64,000 nt of DNA from Blattamonas nauphoetae. Taxonomy: Eukaryota > Preaxostyla > Oxymonadida. The notes beneath the pieces are model-generated. The model did not search any database. It saw only the letters and a program-made list of their open reading frames with translations, and was not told the DNA's origin. The DNA is taken from contig JARBJD010000269.1 in the NCBI GenBank assembly GCA_033064195.1, positions 1-64,000 on the forward strand, given 5' to 3'. A program made the position numbers and the translations under genes. Positions 32,433 to 42,653 of the stretch are shown here, in pieces. Position 1 is the first letter of the stretch. The number at the start of each line of letters is the position of its first letter.

Positions 32433-33780
32433 TCAGATGCCACTATCACTCTGGCTCGTCTCTTTCTGTGTCCCTGATGCCTTTTCGTTCTGCGGGATGT
32501 TGGCGAGTGAGTGTGGTTGTCTCTGACCGTCCACAAACAGAACGAGGGTGTGTCTGTTCATATCCAATTCCATCGTCACAACTGAGATGTCTGTTGGTTT
32601 TTGATTTCCACTTGCGAGGAGCTTCCCATTTTGATGAACATCTCCATCTGTCAAACGAAACACAGAAGAGCCAGGTTTTTCTCGAATGAGACCAGATTTG
32701 CATCGTTGCAGTTGTGAAGACTCGATCACACCAAAGACTGAAAAGATGAAAGAAAAAAATGAAACTGTGTGCATCGTATTTCTCGCAGCGAACAGACAAC
32801 CTCCACTTTCCACGCGTGATTTCGTCTGAGAAGCATGATTTCTGTCCAGTTTCGAGACTTGTGATTCTTCGTCCTTCCTTACGAAAGTGGGTTGGATTCC
32901 AAACTGTGATCGCATTCTCTGTACTTACAATCGCTCGAATCCACTTCACATCCTTCGCTGAATCTTTTATGAGTGCTTCCATCGCCACAAACTCTCCGAG
33001 CTTCATTGTCAGCTCGGTAATCGTTGTAGTTTGATCAGCAATCGTTGTGGTTTGTTTCGCAATCGTCTCATCCTTCTCCTTGTTCTGTTGAGTTTGGTGT
33101 TGAAGAGCATCGGTCAATCTTGAAATTTCTTGATCTTTCCCTCCAATTTGGATTCGAAGTGCATCTCGTTGCGCGACAAGTTCATTAACTGGCATCGATG
33201 TCTCGTCTGTGGTTCCATCGAGTTGATTGAGAGTGAGAAAAGCTGAACCTGAATGGACTTTGACAAATGGATCAGGATGAGAAGAGAGGGTGGAGAGAGA
33301 GGAAGACAGAAGTGTCTTGTTTGGGATTGGAGTGGGTGGGGAAGAAGACAGACAAAGAAGAAGAATGGAGTTGATAAATTGAAGAAAATGACGAAGATGA
33401 GATTGTTCGTCAGTTTTACGTTCGTTTTGTGGTGATGATTGTGTTTGGAGAGTTGAGGGATATTGAGGAGGAGAAGCGAGAATTGAGGGAAGGGAGAGCC
33501 AGAGAGGAGAGGAGAGGAAATGTGGGAGAGAAGGAGGGTGGCGTTGGAGGATGGTTGTGAAGAGAGGAAGGAGATGGAAGTTTGTCGAGTTGGGAAGATA
33601 CTGCGAGGACAAGATTGATGAAAGTGGGAGGAAAAAGTACGAAGTGATGAGAAGAAAAGAGACGATAAGAACAAACAGTGAAGAGGGCAGAGAAGAGATG
33701 GATGAAGAGAGATGGATCTGATTGGGATTGGGATCGAGTGTCGATTGAAATCGATTTTGGCTTGATTCCGACACGATCAC
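32433..33780 (-). CDS. Helical/coiled-coil protein with B30.2-like C-terminal domain, two exons
   Basis: Exons 33780-32766 and 32737-32433 give 439 residues. The 28-bp intron (GTTTCATTT...CTTTTCAG) joins RCEKYDAH to IFGVIESSQLQ in phase. The N-terminal 180 residues are leucine/serine/proline-rich helices, with a possible membrane segment near SLFVLIVSFLLITSYFFLPL. Residues 200-265 form a coiled coil (LVAQRDALRIQIGG, TTTIADQTTTITELTMKLGEF). The C-terminal part has the B30.2-like order AITVWNPTHFRKEGRRIT, then KWRLSVRCEKYD, FGVIESSQ and DMNRHTLVLFVDGQRQPHSL. It is related in layout to the gene at 8099-9315. The start could instead lie at 33814 or further upstream in another frame. Confidence 0.65.
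32738..32765 (-). other. Ultrashort 28-bp GT-AG intron
   Basis: GTTTCATTTTTTTC...CTTTTCAG on the minus strand. Its removal restores the B30.2-like reading, while reading through gives a run of phenylalanines and then loses the domain. Confidence 0.55.
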
Positions 33781-34189
33781 AGATTGTGTGAAGGATCTGA
33801 GAAAAGAACATCAATAATATCAGAAGAAGAAAAAATGGATAAAATCATGCATAAATAGAAAGATGATAATTGAGAATAAAGAGATGGTGGACGATTGAAG
33901 TCCCAAATCGTTGACAAACTGCGAAGGGATCACCAGATCCGTCGACAATCGATTCTCCAAGTGTCATCAATTCTTGTTCATAAATTAACCCTGTCTGAGG
34001 AAGAATATCATGTGAATGGTGACACACTTGACCAGGCTTTTGTTCGTCATGATTCAGTCCAAAGCTAAGTGCCCGTGAAGTCTGAAATCACACAGGTTTA
34101 AAGGTGATGCCAAGCAGAAGATACGACATACATCAGTAGTGTCTGTAAACATTTTCCTTGAAATCAGGTTTCAGGATCACACCCTCAAG
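33781..34189. other. Intergenic stretch
   Basis: AT-rich, with no supported gene. It separates two divergently transcribed genes (33780 minus, 34190 plus), so promoters for both are expected here. Confidence 0.4.
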
Positions 34190-34778
34190 ATGATTCAACT
34201 TGTCATTTTGATTCATGCAAATGTCGTGGGAACTCCACTGTTCAAACTCACTGATCTGGGTCTATTTATTGCCCAACAAGATCTCCATACTGCCGCGAAC
34301 TCCGAACGAAACAAGCGAACCATTCACCTCACTAAAACTGGATTTTTCTCCAACACTGTCAGCTTCAAAGACCAAACAATCGGTATTGATGGAGAGGAGC
34401 TCCTCTTTACCAAAATTTTTGAGGGACAACAAGCAAGAGAGTCCCTCATCACCGCATCCAATTCAACGATCACACTGAAATCCCTGTCATTGGAAACTAT
34501 CTCAACGCGAGCTGTCATTGTCACAGATGCATCAGTCTGTCATCTTTTAAACTCCCACGTGCTTGTTCTGGAACACCTGTCGCCAATCGAAGTCATTGCG
34601 TCATCGGTCATCGTCGACTCAACCCGCTTTTCATTTCCCTTCTCGACCTCTCCCTCGCTCTGCACAACAGATTCCACGTCAAGCACTGTTCTCTTCCGGC
34701 AGTGTTCTTTTTTTGACGTTTTCGTTGCGTCTGAAGGCTACTTCCTGACGTGTCCCAAACTCCAACAATTGGACGTTG
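34190..34778 (+). pseudogene. Second beta-helix gene, part 1 (N-terminal), cut by a DIRS-like element
   Basis: The ATG at 34190 gives MIQLVILIHANVVGTPLF, a hydrophobic leader, followed by strands such as STITLKSLSLETISTRAVIV and TSSTVLFRQCSFFDVFVASE. The frame ends as it runs into the retroelement. This is the 5' part of a gene whose later parts lie at 39576-42113, 42654-44177 and 47680-48574. It is a paralogue of the intact gene at 26857. Confidence 0.7.
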
Positions 34779-34795
34779 TTTGACACAAACCAGTG

Positions 34796-34857
34796 CTCAT
34801 CAACAGATTGAGTGAGACCCTGGGTCCGCAAAAGATGGTCCATGGGTTGGCCGATCA
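34796..34857 (+). repeat. Left inverted terminal repeat of the DIRS-like element
   Basis: 62 bp beginning GCTCATCAACAGATTGAG, identical in inverted orientation to 39485-39546. Confidence 0.88.
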
Positions 34858-35133
34858 ACAAATGCAATAAAAAGATTTATCTGTTGAAAGTAAATATCCC
34901 AACTCGAGAGGTGAATCATCGAGCCGGTTCTGCCCAAGTGGGGGCGGTTGATGAGCAAAAGATGGGATCAACCCATAAATCCAGAAATCCCCAACGGGGA
35001 GCAAAAACTGGAGAAAAAGAGAGGTCAGAATGACTAATGAAGTGAAAATAACCAAAAGGTTTTAAATGTAAACGCCGCAGAGCCTGTAGAAAGCCGCTGT
35101 GCACCTCCAACAGCTGTGTGGCAGAAAAGAAGG

Positions 35134-35210
35134 TTGATGAGCACTGGTTTGTGTCAAAGGATGTCGCAAGCTCCATCCGACACAGAACCAGGGCTCATCA
35201 ACAGATTGAG
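35134..35210 (+). repeat. Internal complementary region of the DIRS-like element
   Basis: The first half is complementary to the outer left end (TGTGTCAAA matches TTTGACACA at 34779). The second half (GGATGTCGCAAGCTCC...) is complementary to 39520-39575. The junction lies near 35158. Confidence 0.82.
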
Positions 35211-35228
35211 ATTTGAAAAGGACTAAAA

Positions 35229-38200
35229 TCAAGTGGAAAGTGAGAATGATAATAAGAAAAAGAAGAAATCTTGTTCGACTCTACTCACTTTCTCCCCTCT
35301 TTTACATTGACAACGGCCGTGCTTCCTCAAAGGCTGCCACCAGCAGTTGGCGAGCGAGGAGTCTGATCGACCGATTAGGACCGGAGCGGAGTAGTAGTCG
35401 TCCGCGGTGGTTGACTTGGCTGACCATCCGACATGGGCATTCACCGCTTCGAGAGAGACATTCGCCACTCTCCTCAGAAAACTCACGGCAGCATGCTTAA
35501 TTGAATAAGGTCCGAACTTGTGAGGAACTCCAATCTCAACTAGAAGACCTTTCAGCATGAGTGCAATTGATGTCATCTTGAGTGGGGACCCATTCTTGAG
35601 GTCGACCCACACTCTTGTTGATGCGAAGTTCACTGCTTCGTTCCTCTCCTTCCAGAACTTCATCATGTTTGATCGATGAGTTTGGAGTGCCACATACGGA
35701 GAGAACGTCCCGCTGCCTTCATCTCGAACGAGACGGATGTCATGCTCTGTTTGGATTTGTTTTGAGACGATGGATACGGTGGCATATGGGACAGAAAGGA
35801 ACTCGGTCTTCTCGTAGAAGTCAACATCCTTCCAGACGATGTTCACTATTTCCTGTCGTCGACACATCGTCGTTGCGAGAACGAGAGCGAATGTTCGAAG
35901 TTGTTGCAGTTCAACATCTGATCGTGCACGTTCGTCTATTTGGATTGACCATTGAAGAAGAAGATCAATGTCCCAGGCCACTTTGTATCGTCGCTTCGAT
36001 GATTGTCTGGGATGAGAACGCGCAATGAGTTTCCGAAAAGAGTTGAGGTGTGAGGATGAGTTGTGGAGAGTGGGGTGAAACAATCCCAACGATACGACAA
36101 CCTTGACAATGGCACTATGTGGCAGTTGGTTGGGAGGTGGGAACTGACGAGAGAGTTCTGCCATGAATCCACACAGTATTGCTTCGATATTTGTCGATTT
36201 ATGTACAAGAGAGTTGGGTCCATATCCACGGTCGTCACAGAAGAGTTTGAACAACTTCCACGCCCTCATCCAAGGGCCTTTGTTCTTGTATCTGTTTTCT
36301 TCAATCGTTCTCACAGATGTGTCGATCCTTCCAACTGTACAGAGTTCTCGAAAGAACATCAATCCAACCTCGTTCTCTCTCCCAGTAAAGAAGCGCGAAC
36401 CATCCCTGGAGGGAGGCTCGCTTCGAAGGAAGAGTCGGTGTTCTCGGTCATCGTTGAAAAAAGGACCGAGTATCATCGAGTCCATCTCGATCTCCTTGAG
36501 AGTCGAAGTCCAACTCTGATTCGCCCAATCTGGCGTGATAAGGACTCCCCTGATCACTCTCTCGCTCTTGAGTTTCTTCAGTACTCGAGGAATCAGCAAG
36601 ATCGGAGGATGAAATAGAGGATTCATCATCCCTAACCACAACTGGGCGAATGCATCTTTTCCAGCTGCTTCTGTTTCCTCGTACAGCGAGTAGTATCTGC
36701 TGCATGTTCTGTTCTTGTAGCTCGCGAATAGATCTATCTGTGGAACGAAGTTCCATCGATCTTGAAGGATTTCTAGAGCTTGCTTCGTCAACTTGTACTC
36801 CGCCTGAGGGTGAAGGCGCGAGAGAGCATCTGCTGTCACGTTCTGACATCCAGGAATGTGTTGGATGTCCACCATCTGCAACCCGGATTTCTCGATTGTC
36901 AGGAGAGTCTGACGTGTGATCTGGCACAACGTCTCGCCCGCATTCTGTCTTTTCAAATTGGAGATTGCCGATGTGTTGTCGCTCCTCACTGCGAATGTTG
37001 AAATGTAATTTGCCTTCAAGATTGGTTCTGTTCGAATGAATGCGAAGCGAATCGCTGCGGTCTCCTTCCAATTCGATGTTTGACTCTTTTGTTTTTCTGT
37101 CCAGAACGCGTGGATCAACGTTTCCTTGTCGTTGATCGTCAACTGGCAGCCCCACCCTGATGGGCTCGCGTCTGTAGTAATGAAAGCCTGTGGAGTGTTC
37201 ATCTTGAATGCTCTTGGAAGATTCTCCTTGACTTTTGATGTCCAATGAGTCAATTCTCCCAGAATCATTGGATTCAGCTGGAAATGAGAGTTCCATCCTC
37301 CCTTCCTGACCGCTTCGTCCTTCATCTTGTTCATCTGTTTGAGGTATAGGCTTGTCGATGGAACAGATGTCCGCAGAAAGTTGAGATGTCCAATCAGAGT
37401 GGCCAGCTCCTTCACAGGAATAATTTGTCGCGAAATAGTCTTCGCTTTGATGATTTGTAACAGATTCAACAGTTTCGACTGACGAGATGGTGTGATGGAT
37501 AGTGTCTGAGTGAGAGCGTTGATCCTCCATCCAAGAAATTCGATCACCTGAGTTGGTGACAGCTGACACTTGTTCAAGGCTATTTCGAACCCTAGAGACT
37601 TCAGCATTGTCACTGCCTGCTCTGTCTTTGTCTGTGATTCTGATTTGTTCTTGGCAATGAGTAACACGTCGTCCAAGTAGAAAATGATTGGCATTTGGAG
37701 TTCCATCCTCAGCCATCTGATCGCTATTTTCATTATTTTTGTGAATGTTCGAGGGGCAGTTGCAAGCCCGAAGGGCATGCCGACATACTGAAAATAGTTG
37801 CTGTCGAATTGAAAACAGAGATATCTGCGAAGGTGTTGTGGGACAAGGACGTGTTGGTAAGCGTTCGTGAGATCTATACTGCTCATCCACTCTCCGCCCT
37901 GGATTAGTTGGACAGCTGTCTCCACATTCTCCATTTTGAAATGTTCCGTCCGCACTTCTTCGTTGAGTAGGGTTGCGTTTAGAACTTTTCTCCACTTCCC
38001 CCCTGGTTTCGGGACCAGGAAGGTGTGCAGAGAGAGTGTGACGTCTGCTTCTTGAATTGGAACGACAACCCCGCATCTCAGTTCCTCCTCCAACAGTGCC
38101 TTGTATGCTCTGACCTCCTCCTGGCTCCCACGGAATTGTGGAGCCCAACAGACTGATTTGAGTCTCCTTGGCGACTCCTCCGACTTCCACTGCCACATTG

Positions 38201-38300
38201 CTCCCGCCTCGATTCTCTCTCTTCCCCCAATTTTCGTCCACAGTTGAATCGAGTTGATGAGGCGGAAAGGTGTCTTCACCTCCATGTCTACCGTCCCCAC
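35229..38300 (-). CDS. DIRS-like RT / RNase H / tyrosine recombinase polyprotein
   Basis: A 1023-residue frame. The reverse transcriptase carries FYLDDVLLI (about residue 200) and the upstream YVGMPFGLATAPRTFTK. RNase H begins at AFITTDASPSGWGCQL (about 395). The C-terminal 300 residues form a tyrosine recombinase with CRRQEIVNI, FGPYSIKHAAVSFLRR, NAHVGW and DDYYS. This layout is typical of the DIRS order. It belongs to the element described at 34779-39575. Confidence 0.88.
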   Translation of the reverse strand: MGTVDMEVKTPFRLINSIQLWTKIGGRERIEAGAMWQWKSEESPRRLKSVCWAPQFRGSQEEVRAYKALLEEELRCGVVVPIQEADVTLSLHTFLVPKPGGKWRKVLNATLLNEEVRTEHFKMENVETAVQLIQGGEWMSSIDLTNAYQHVLVPQHLRRYLCFQFDSNYFQYVGMPFGLATAPRTFTKIMKIAIRWLRMELQMPIIFYLDDVLLIAKNKSESQTKTEQAVTMLKSLGFEIALNKCQLSPTQVIEFLGWRINALTQTLSITPSRQSKLLNLLQIIKAKTISRQIIPVKELATLIGHLNFLRTSVPSTSLYLKQMNKMKDEAVRKGGWNSHFQLNPMILGELTHWTSKVKENLPRAFKMNTPQAFITTDASPSGWGCQLTINDKETLIHAFWTEKQKSQTSNWKETAAIRFAFIRTEPILKANYISTFAVRSDNTSAISNLKRQNAGETLCQITRQTLLTIEKSGLQMVDIQHIPGCQNVTADALSRLHPQAEYKLTKQALEILQDRWNFVPQIDLFASYKNRTCSRYYSLYEETEAAGKDAFAQLWLGMMNPLFHPPILLIPRVLKKLKSERVIRGVLITPDWANQSWTSTLKEIEMDSMILGPFFNDDREHRLFLRSEPPSRDGSRFFTGRENEVGLMFFRELCTVGRIDTSVRTIEENRYKNKGPWMRAWKLFKLFCDDRGYGPNSLVHKSTNIEAILCGFMAELSRQFPPPNQLPHSAIVKVVVSLGLFHPTLHNSSSHLNSFRKLIARSHPRQSSKRRYKVAWDIDLLLQWSIQIDERARSDVELQQLRTFALVLATTMCRRQEIVNIVWKDVDFYEKTEFLSVPYATVSIVSKQIQTEHDIRLVRDEGSGTFSPYVALQTHRSNMMKFWKERNEAVNFASTRVWVDLKNGSPLKMTSIALMLKGLLVEIGVPHKFGPYSIKHAAVSFLRRVANVSLEAVNAHVGWSAKSTTADDYYSAPVLIGRSDSSLANCWWQPLRKHGRCQCKRGEKVSRVEQDFFFFLLSFSLST

Positions 38301-39475
38301 TTGGGTTTGCGCTGAAACGGTTGTCGGCCTTTTGGTTGGTTCGGGGGGAGGCTGAACCCCCCGTGGCCAGAGAAAGAGTTCTGGCCTGTGTGTGAGATGA
38401 CTGGCGTCGGTGGTTGAGGAGATCCCGATGGTGGGGTGAGCAGGTCATTTGCAGCTGTTGCAGGTTGAGTAAGTCCAACTATATTTGTTACATTTCGAGC
38501 ATTTACTGGTGTGACGTACCGACCGTTGTGAATACAGCCTGCCGCGTCCGCGGAAAGGATCATCGACATCGTGATTGATGACAGGATGTCAGCTACTGGC
38601 CTTTTGTCCATTACTTTCTGATATGTCTCCGCCAACACCCCGATTGCTGACAGCGTTGAATCGGTGGCGATCATCAGTATCTGATCTTGCGTCCTCTGAG
38701 TTGGGCCTAGATCCAAACTATTGGGAGCTATTTCTGTCGGAATCCCAAGTAGTTTTCGGTTTTGTGATGTGGATGCCTTCATGTTGTCCCGCTGCTGGGC
38801 TGGGATGAAGGACCGCATCCAATCGCTACCAAATGATGGTTCCTGTCGTTTGATATCTCGTTGTATTCTTCTTTTTAATGTTTCTTGCCGATTCCGGTCG
38901 TTCTGCGTTCGTATCCCGTCACCCTTCCAGCGCCTCGAGTCGTCTGAGTGGTTTGGCTTTTTCTTCTCATTTCTTTTTCTCCGTCTGCTTTGATATTTAC
39001 TTTTATGTCGCTTCGGTTCTCTTCGACTCCGTTCCTTTTGCCAATCGGTTTCTGACCAAGTCGATTCAGTTGTCGGACTATCAGAGCAGTATGAGGATGC
39101 ACTCCTGTCGCAGTCCGACCATCTTCCATGATCTTCCCGAATACGCTGCTGCAATTGACCTTCCGAGTCAGAACTGCAATTGGATTTGGTTTTCTTTCGA
39201 CGAGAATGATGTGCTGGTTCAGGCTTACTTCTCTTCTGTTTTTGTATTTTAGGAGGATTAACATCTTCGGATTGATTCTTTTGATCGTGTTTTTCGAGTG
39301 GTGGTTGAGAGAATGGATTCTCCTCTGGAATTTCGGGTGTTGTTTGTTGTGGAAGAAGAGTTGTCATAGAATCCACAATTCGCTTTGCCACTGCGTTAAC
39401 CAATTCAGTATCAATTGCGTTTGAAACTAGTTGCTCAATTTGAGTCGAAGAGGTCTGGAAATCTTCTTGCAACAT
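38288..39475 (-). CDS. Gag-like protein of the DIRS-like element
   Basis: A 395-residue frame upstream of, and overlapping by a few codons, the RT frame. It is rich in glutamine, lysine and arginine (RRRKRNEKKKPNHSDD) with a helical C-terminal half (IATDSTLSAIGVLAETYQKV). Position and composition fit a gag-like product. Sequence similarity to a named gag family was not recognised. Confidence 0.7.
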   Translation of the reverse strand: MLQEDFQTSSTQIEQLVSNAIDTELVNAVAKRIVDSMTTLLPQQTTPEIPEENPFSQPPLEKHDQKNQSEDVNPPKIQKQKRSKPEPAHHSRRKKTKSNCSSDSEGQLQQRIREDHGRWSDCDRSASSYCSDSPTTESTWSETDWQKERSRREPKRHKSKYQSRRRKRNEKKKPNHSDDSRRWKGDGIRTQNDRNRQETLKRRIQRDIKRQEPSFGSDWMRSFIPAQQRDNMKASTSQNRKLLGIPTEIAPNSLDLGPTQRTQDQILMIATDSTLSAIGVLAETYQKVMDKRPVADILSSITMSMILSADAAGCIHNGRYVTPVNARNVTNIVGLTQPATAANDLLTPPSGSPQPPTPVISHTGQNSFSGHGGFSLPPNQPKGRQPFQRKPKWGR

Positions 39476-39484
39476 TTAGATCGG

Positions 39485-39546
39485 CCAACCCATGGACCAT
39501 CTTTTGCGGACCCAGGGTCTCACTCAATCTGTTGATGAGCCCTGGT
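39485..39546 (-). repeat. Right inverted terminal repeat of the DIRS-like element
   Basis: Reverse complement of 34796-34857. The outer edge continues to about 39575. Confidence 0.88.
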
Positions 39547-39575
39547 TCTGTGTCGGATGGAGCTTGCGACATCCT

Positions 39576-42113
39576 GTTAACCCGATTTTCGAACATCAGC
39601 CACTGCCCGAATTATTTCGAAGCAGACCCACATGTCCCGTCGTTCAACGTGAGTCTTCACGACTCCCAGTTCGACCGTTGCGAGCAACACCACATTCACT
39701 TTGAGCCGAACCACATACACAGTTGTTCCAAACAAATCATATGGACAGAAACAGGCGCTGGACATCACAACGAACCACAACTTCACGTCCTGCTCGTTCA
39801 CGAACTGCTCATCAACACAAACACACGGCGGTGCCATCCGATGTGCGAGTGGTGCATACTTGGCTGTCCATTCCTGCACTTTCGTCGACAACGACGTCAC
39901 CCAAGGCGCAACCGGCCCAAATGAAGCTGGGGCGATTTATTTCGAGGCACAATCGACGGAAGGGTTTATAATTATGGGATCATCGTTTTTGCGGAACAAG
40001 GCGTTCGTCGGAGGGACAATATATTGTTGGAAAGCCAGCACCTTCCGCTTCGAAGAAGGAAACATAACGAAAGGGACATGTCTGTCCTATTCCCCCGGAT
40101 ATTCAAGCTATGGTGGTGGGCTTCTCATTTCGGAGATCCCGTCGGGGTCAGTTGTGAAGAACGTCCGTTTTGAAGAGTGCCGAACAGAACTCACGGGTGG
40201 CTCGATAGACAATTCTCTGATGAAGGGCAGCATGCTTTATTCGAATATTCTGATATCTGGGAGTAGTACCAAGCATGGAAATTGTGTCTTTTCATCGGTC
40301 GCAGGCACACCGCAGATCTCGTTCTTCAGCTGCATGTTTGACAGCAACACCGTCGATGAACAGCTCAACGGACAGTTCGCAGGTGTTGATGTTCGCTTTT
40401 CAATAAATAATTATTGGAAGACGTGCCTCACAGACCCTTCCTTGTTCGTGAACAGCTACAGCACGTCAATCGGTCACAGAATCCTCTACGAAGAACCAGA
40501 ACTTGGGCCTCGTTACGCAACATTTGAATTTTTGTCATCCACCAACAAAACCAACATGAATATTCTTCTTCCGAACCCTCGAATCATCGTGAGCATCGGA
40601 TCAGGTGTTGACAAGAATGGATGCGGCACTTCGAACGATAACAAATGCAAAACCCTCAAATTTGTCGGAGAGTGCATGATTCCACTGACAGATGGGAACA
40701 TCGTCGTTGAAGCAGGGCGATATGACGAGTCGACAACAATGGACATCGGAAGCAAGAACACGACTTTCTCCTCTTCAGGTGCATCTCATCCGATTGTGGT
40801 TTATTCTGGACAGACCCCGTTCATCACAAAGACTGACGGAGAACTGTCTCTTGACTCCTTCGTCTTCGTACCAAAGTCCGGGCGAATGGTGTTCTTGCAG
40901 ACAGGAGCTGGGTCAACCACTTTTTCCGATTGTTCGATTCAGTTGAATGGCGAGGCGTCGACAGCCATATCCGAACCACTCTTCAAAACGACTGCAGGCG
41001 CGCTGACAATTCGCAGACTGAAATTCACTGATCTTGTGTTCTCGGGAGGGTGTTGTGTGTCGTGTTTGGGAACGAGCACAACATTGAGTGTGCAGAGCTC
41101 GTCGTTCGTTGGCTTGACTGGCCAATCCGAGCCGTGTCTGAACTTCAAACGAGATTCGAAGGGAGGCACACTTACACTCTCTCAAATTGAGATCGAGGGA
41201 ACTGCTGGTTCGTTGATTGGAGGCATAACAACCAGCAATGTTCAGAAAGTTTCGATTTCTGTCACCAACTTCTCTCGTCTGATGTCAACATCACAGGAAG
41301 CAGCCCTCTCGATCACCTCCTGCAGCACCCTGACCCTTTCTGGTCTTCTCTTCGAAAACTGTACTGGACAGTCGGCCTCGTCGCTCTTCGTCGATCACAC
41401 ATCAACAAGTGTCTTCCTCCCCTCTCCCATCCCGTCTTCGTTCAGTGTCTGTTCATCTCCACGCGCTTGCATCAGAGCAAACATAGCTCCGGACTTTCTC
41501 CCTCATCCAGCATCCATCAACATCAATCCAAAGGATGGAACCGACGGACAGTTCTGCTGGTCGTCAGCTGTCGGGTGTCAATCTCTCTCGGGACTCGTCG
41601 ATCGTCTCATGGCGACTTCTGAATACACGCTCAACGTTGCAGACGGAACGACAAGTGAATCGACTCTCTCCATAACCAGCAAGAAAACAATCGCTGTTAC
41701 TGGGTTGGGCTCAGCTCGCTCGCTGATCGTCATGAAATCGATTGCTCAGAGCTTTGCCGATCTCTCTGCTGGCTCTCTCTCGCTCGCCTCTCTCGGATTC
41801 ACAGAGACGTCTTCACAGATTGGAGTCGCTCGCCCGAAGTCGCTCTTCGAAGTGAAAGGTGGTTCTCTTCGTCTCGAAAGCGTGCAGTTCGTCCCTCTCT
41901 CATTCACTGCAACAAGCAGCCTTGTCAAGATGAGTGGATCGTCGACACTGTCGCTGAAGAGTGTCTTGTTTGTGTCGATGAAGAATGCAGCGTCGGGAGC
42001 AGTGATTTCGTCAACCTCGACTGGCCAAATCAGTCTGGACACTGTCTCCTTCGCATCATGCAACTGTGGCTCGTCTGGAAAGGGACGAAGTGTGTTCATC
42101 TCTCGCTCATCGT
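39576..42113 (+). pseudogene. Second beta-helix gene, part 2
   Basis: After the retroelement the beta-helix sequence resumes. A frame change falls near 39650. From about 39653 the frame reads SSTVASNTTFTLSRTTYTVV, NFTSCSFTNCSSTQTHGGAI, a linker DKNGCGTSNDNKCKTL, and FASCNCGSSGKGRSVFISRS. It is cut at 42113 by a hAT-like element and picks up again at 42654 at the equivalent point of the family protein. Many GGAI/GG-type turns and N-x-S/T sites are present. Confidence 0.72.
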
Positions 42114-42653
42114 CAGGCATGGGATTCGATCAGACCGATCTCACCATTTTTCGATCTCACCTCATGATTTCTTTCAATTCGCATCTTAAAGCTGTTCAAA
42201 ACACAATTTTATCTCAAATTTCTTTATCAAAAGTGAAATGATGAATGATTAAGTGAAGTCAAAAGAAGCCCATTGAAGCTGTTGGACCCTCTTGATCGGA
42301 GTTTGAACCACAAATTCAAAGTGGATAAACGCGAGTTAAGAGAATGAAAGACTCATCTGACACTTTTTTTGTTGGAAATGAGTTCAGCTGGAAGGAGTGA
42401 CGGACTTTTTCAAGGTTGGAACAGTGAAAGACGCATCATCAAACCGTTTTTGCGACAATAAGAGAGAAGGGAAGTCAATAGAGGTGAAGTGGTATCATTT
42501 TTGACATGAAATATACAAAAATCAGAGAGAAAAAACAAGAAAAATTGGGGAAATAGATACGCTTAAATAGGAGACTGATCTCACCCAAAAATCTCATCGT
42601 GAGATCAAAAGATCTCACGATAAGCCTAAAAGTACTCACGCCTCCCAACCCTG
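42114..42653. mobile_element. 540-bp non-autonomous hAT-like element
   Basis: Interrupts the beta-helix reading frame. Flanks are CTCATCGT (42106-42113) and CTCCTCGT (42654-42661), an 8-bp target duplication with one difference. The uninterrupted paralogue has CTCCTCGT at the same point. Ends are CAGGCATGGGATTCG and, inverted, CAGGGTTGGGAGGCG, which fits the CAGGG-type termini of hAT elements. The interior is AT-rich with repeated GATCTCAC words and has no transposase frame. Confidence 0.68.

Larger units (their letters stand above)
34779..39575 (-). mobile_element. DIRS-like tyrosine-recombinase retroelement, looks whole
   Basis: About 4.8 kb, read on the minus strand. A 62-bp stretch is inverted at the ends (34796-34857 and 39485-39546). 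An internal complementary region at 35134-35210 combines sequence matching the outer edge of the left end with sequence matching the outer edge of the right end, the arrangement known for DIRS elements. A gag-like frame and an RT/RNase H/tyrosine-recombinase frame lie inside. No target duplication is seen, as expected for recombinase-mediated insertion. Near-identical ends and long open frames suggest a young copy. It lies in the beta-helix gene in the opposite orientation. Confidence 0.87.

Noticed and set aside
36448-38478. 676-codon minus-strand open frame inside the DIRS-like element
   Set aside because: It lies in another phase over the RT/RNase H coding region and has no recognisable domain. 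DIRS elements can have overlapping frames, but nothing here supports a separate product.
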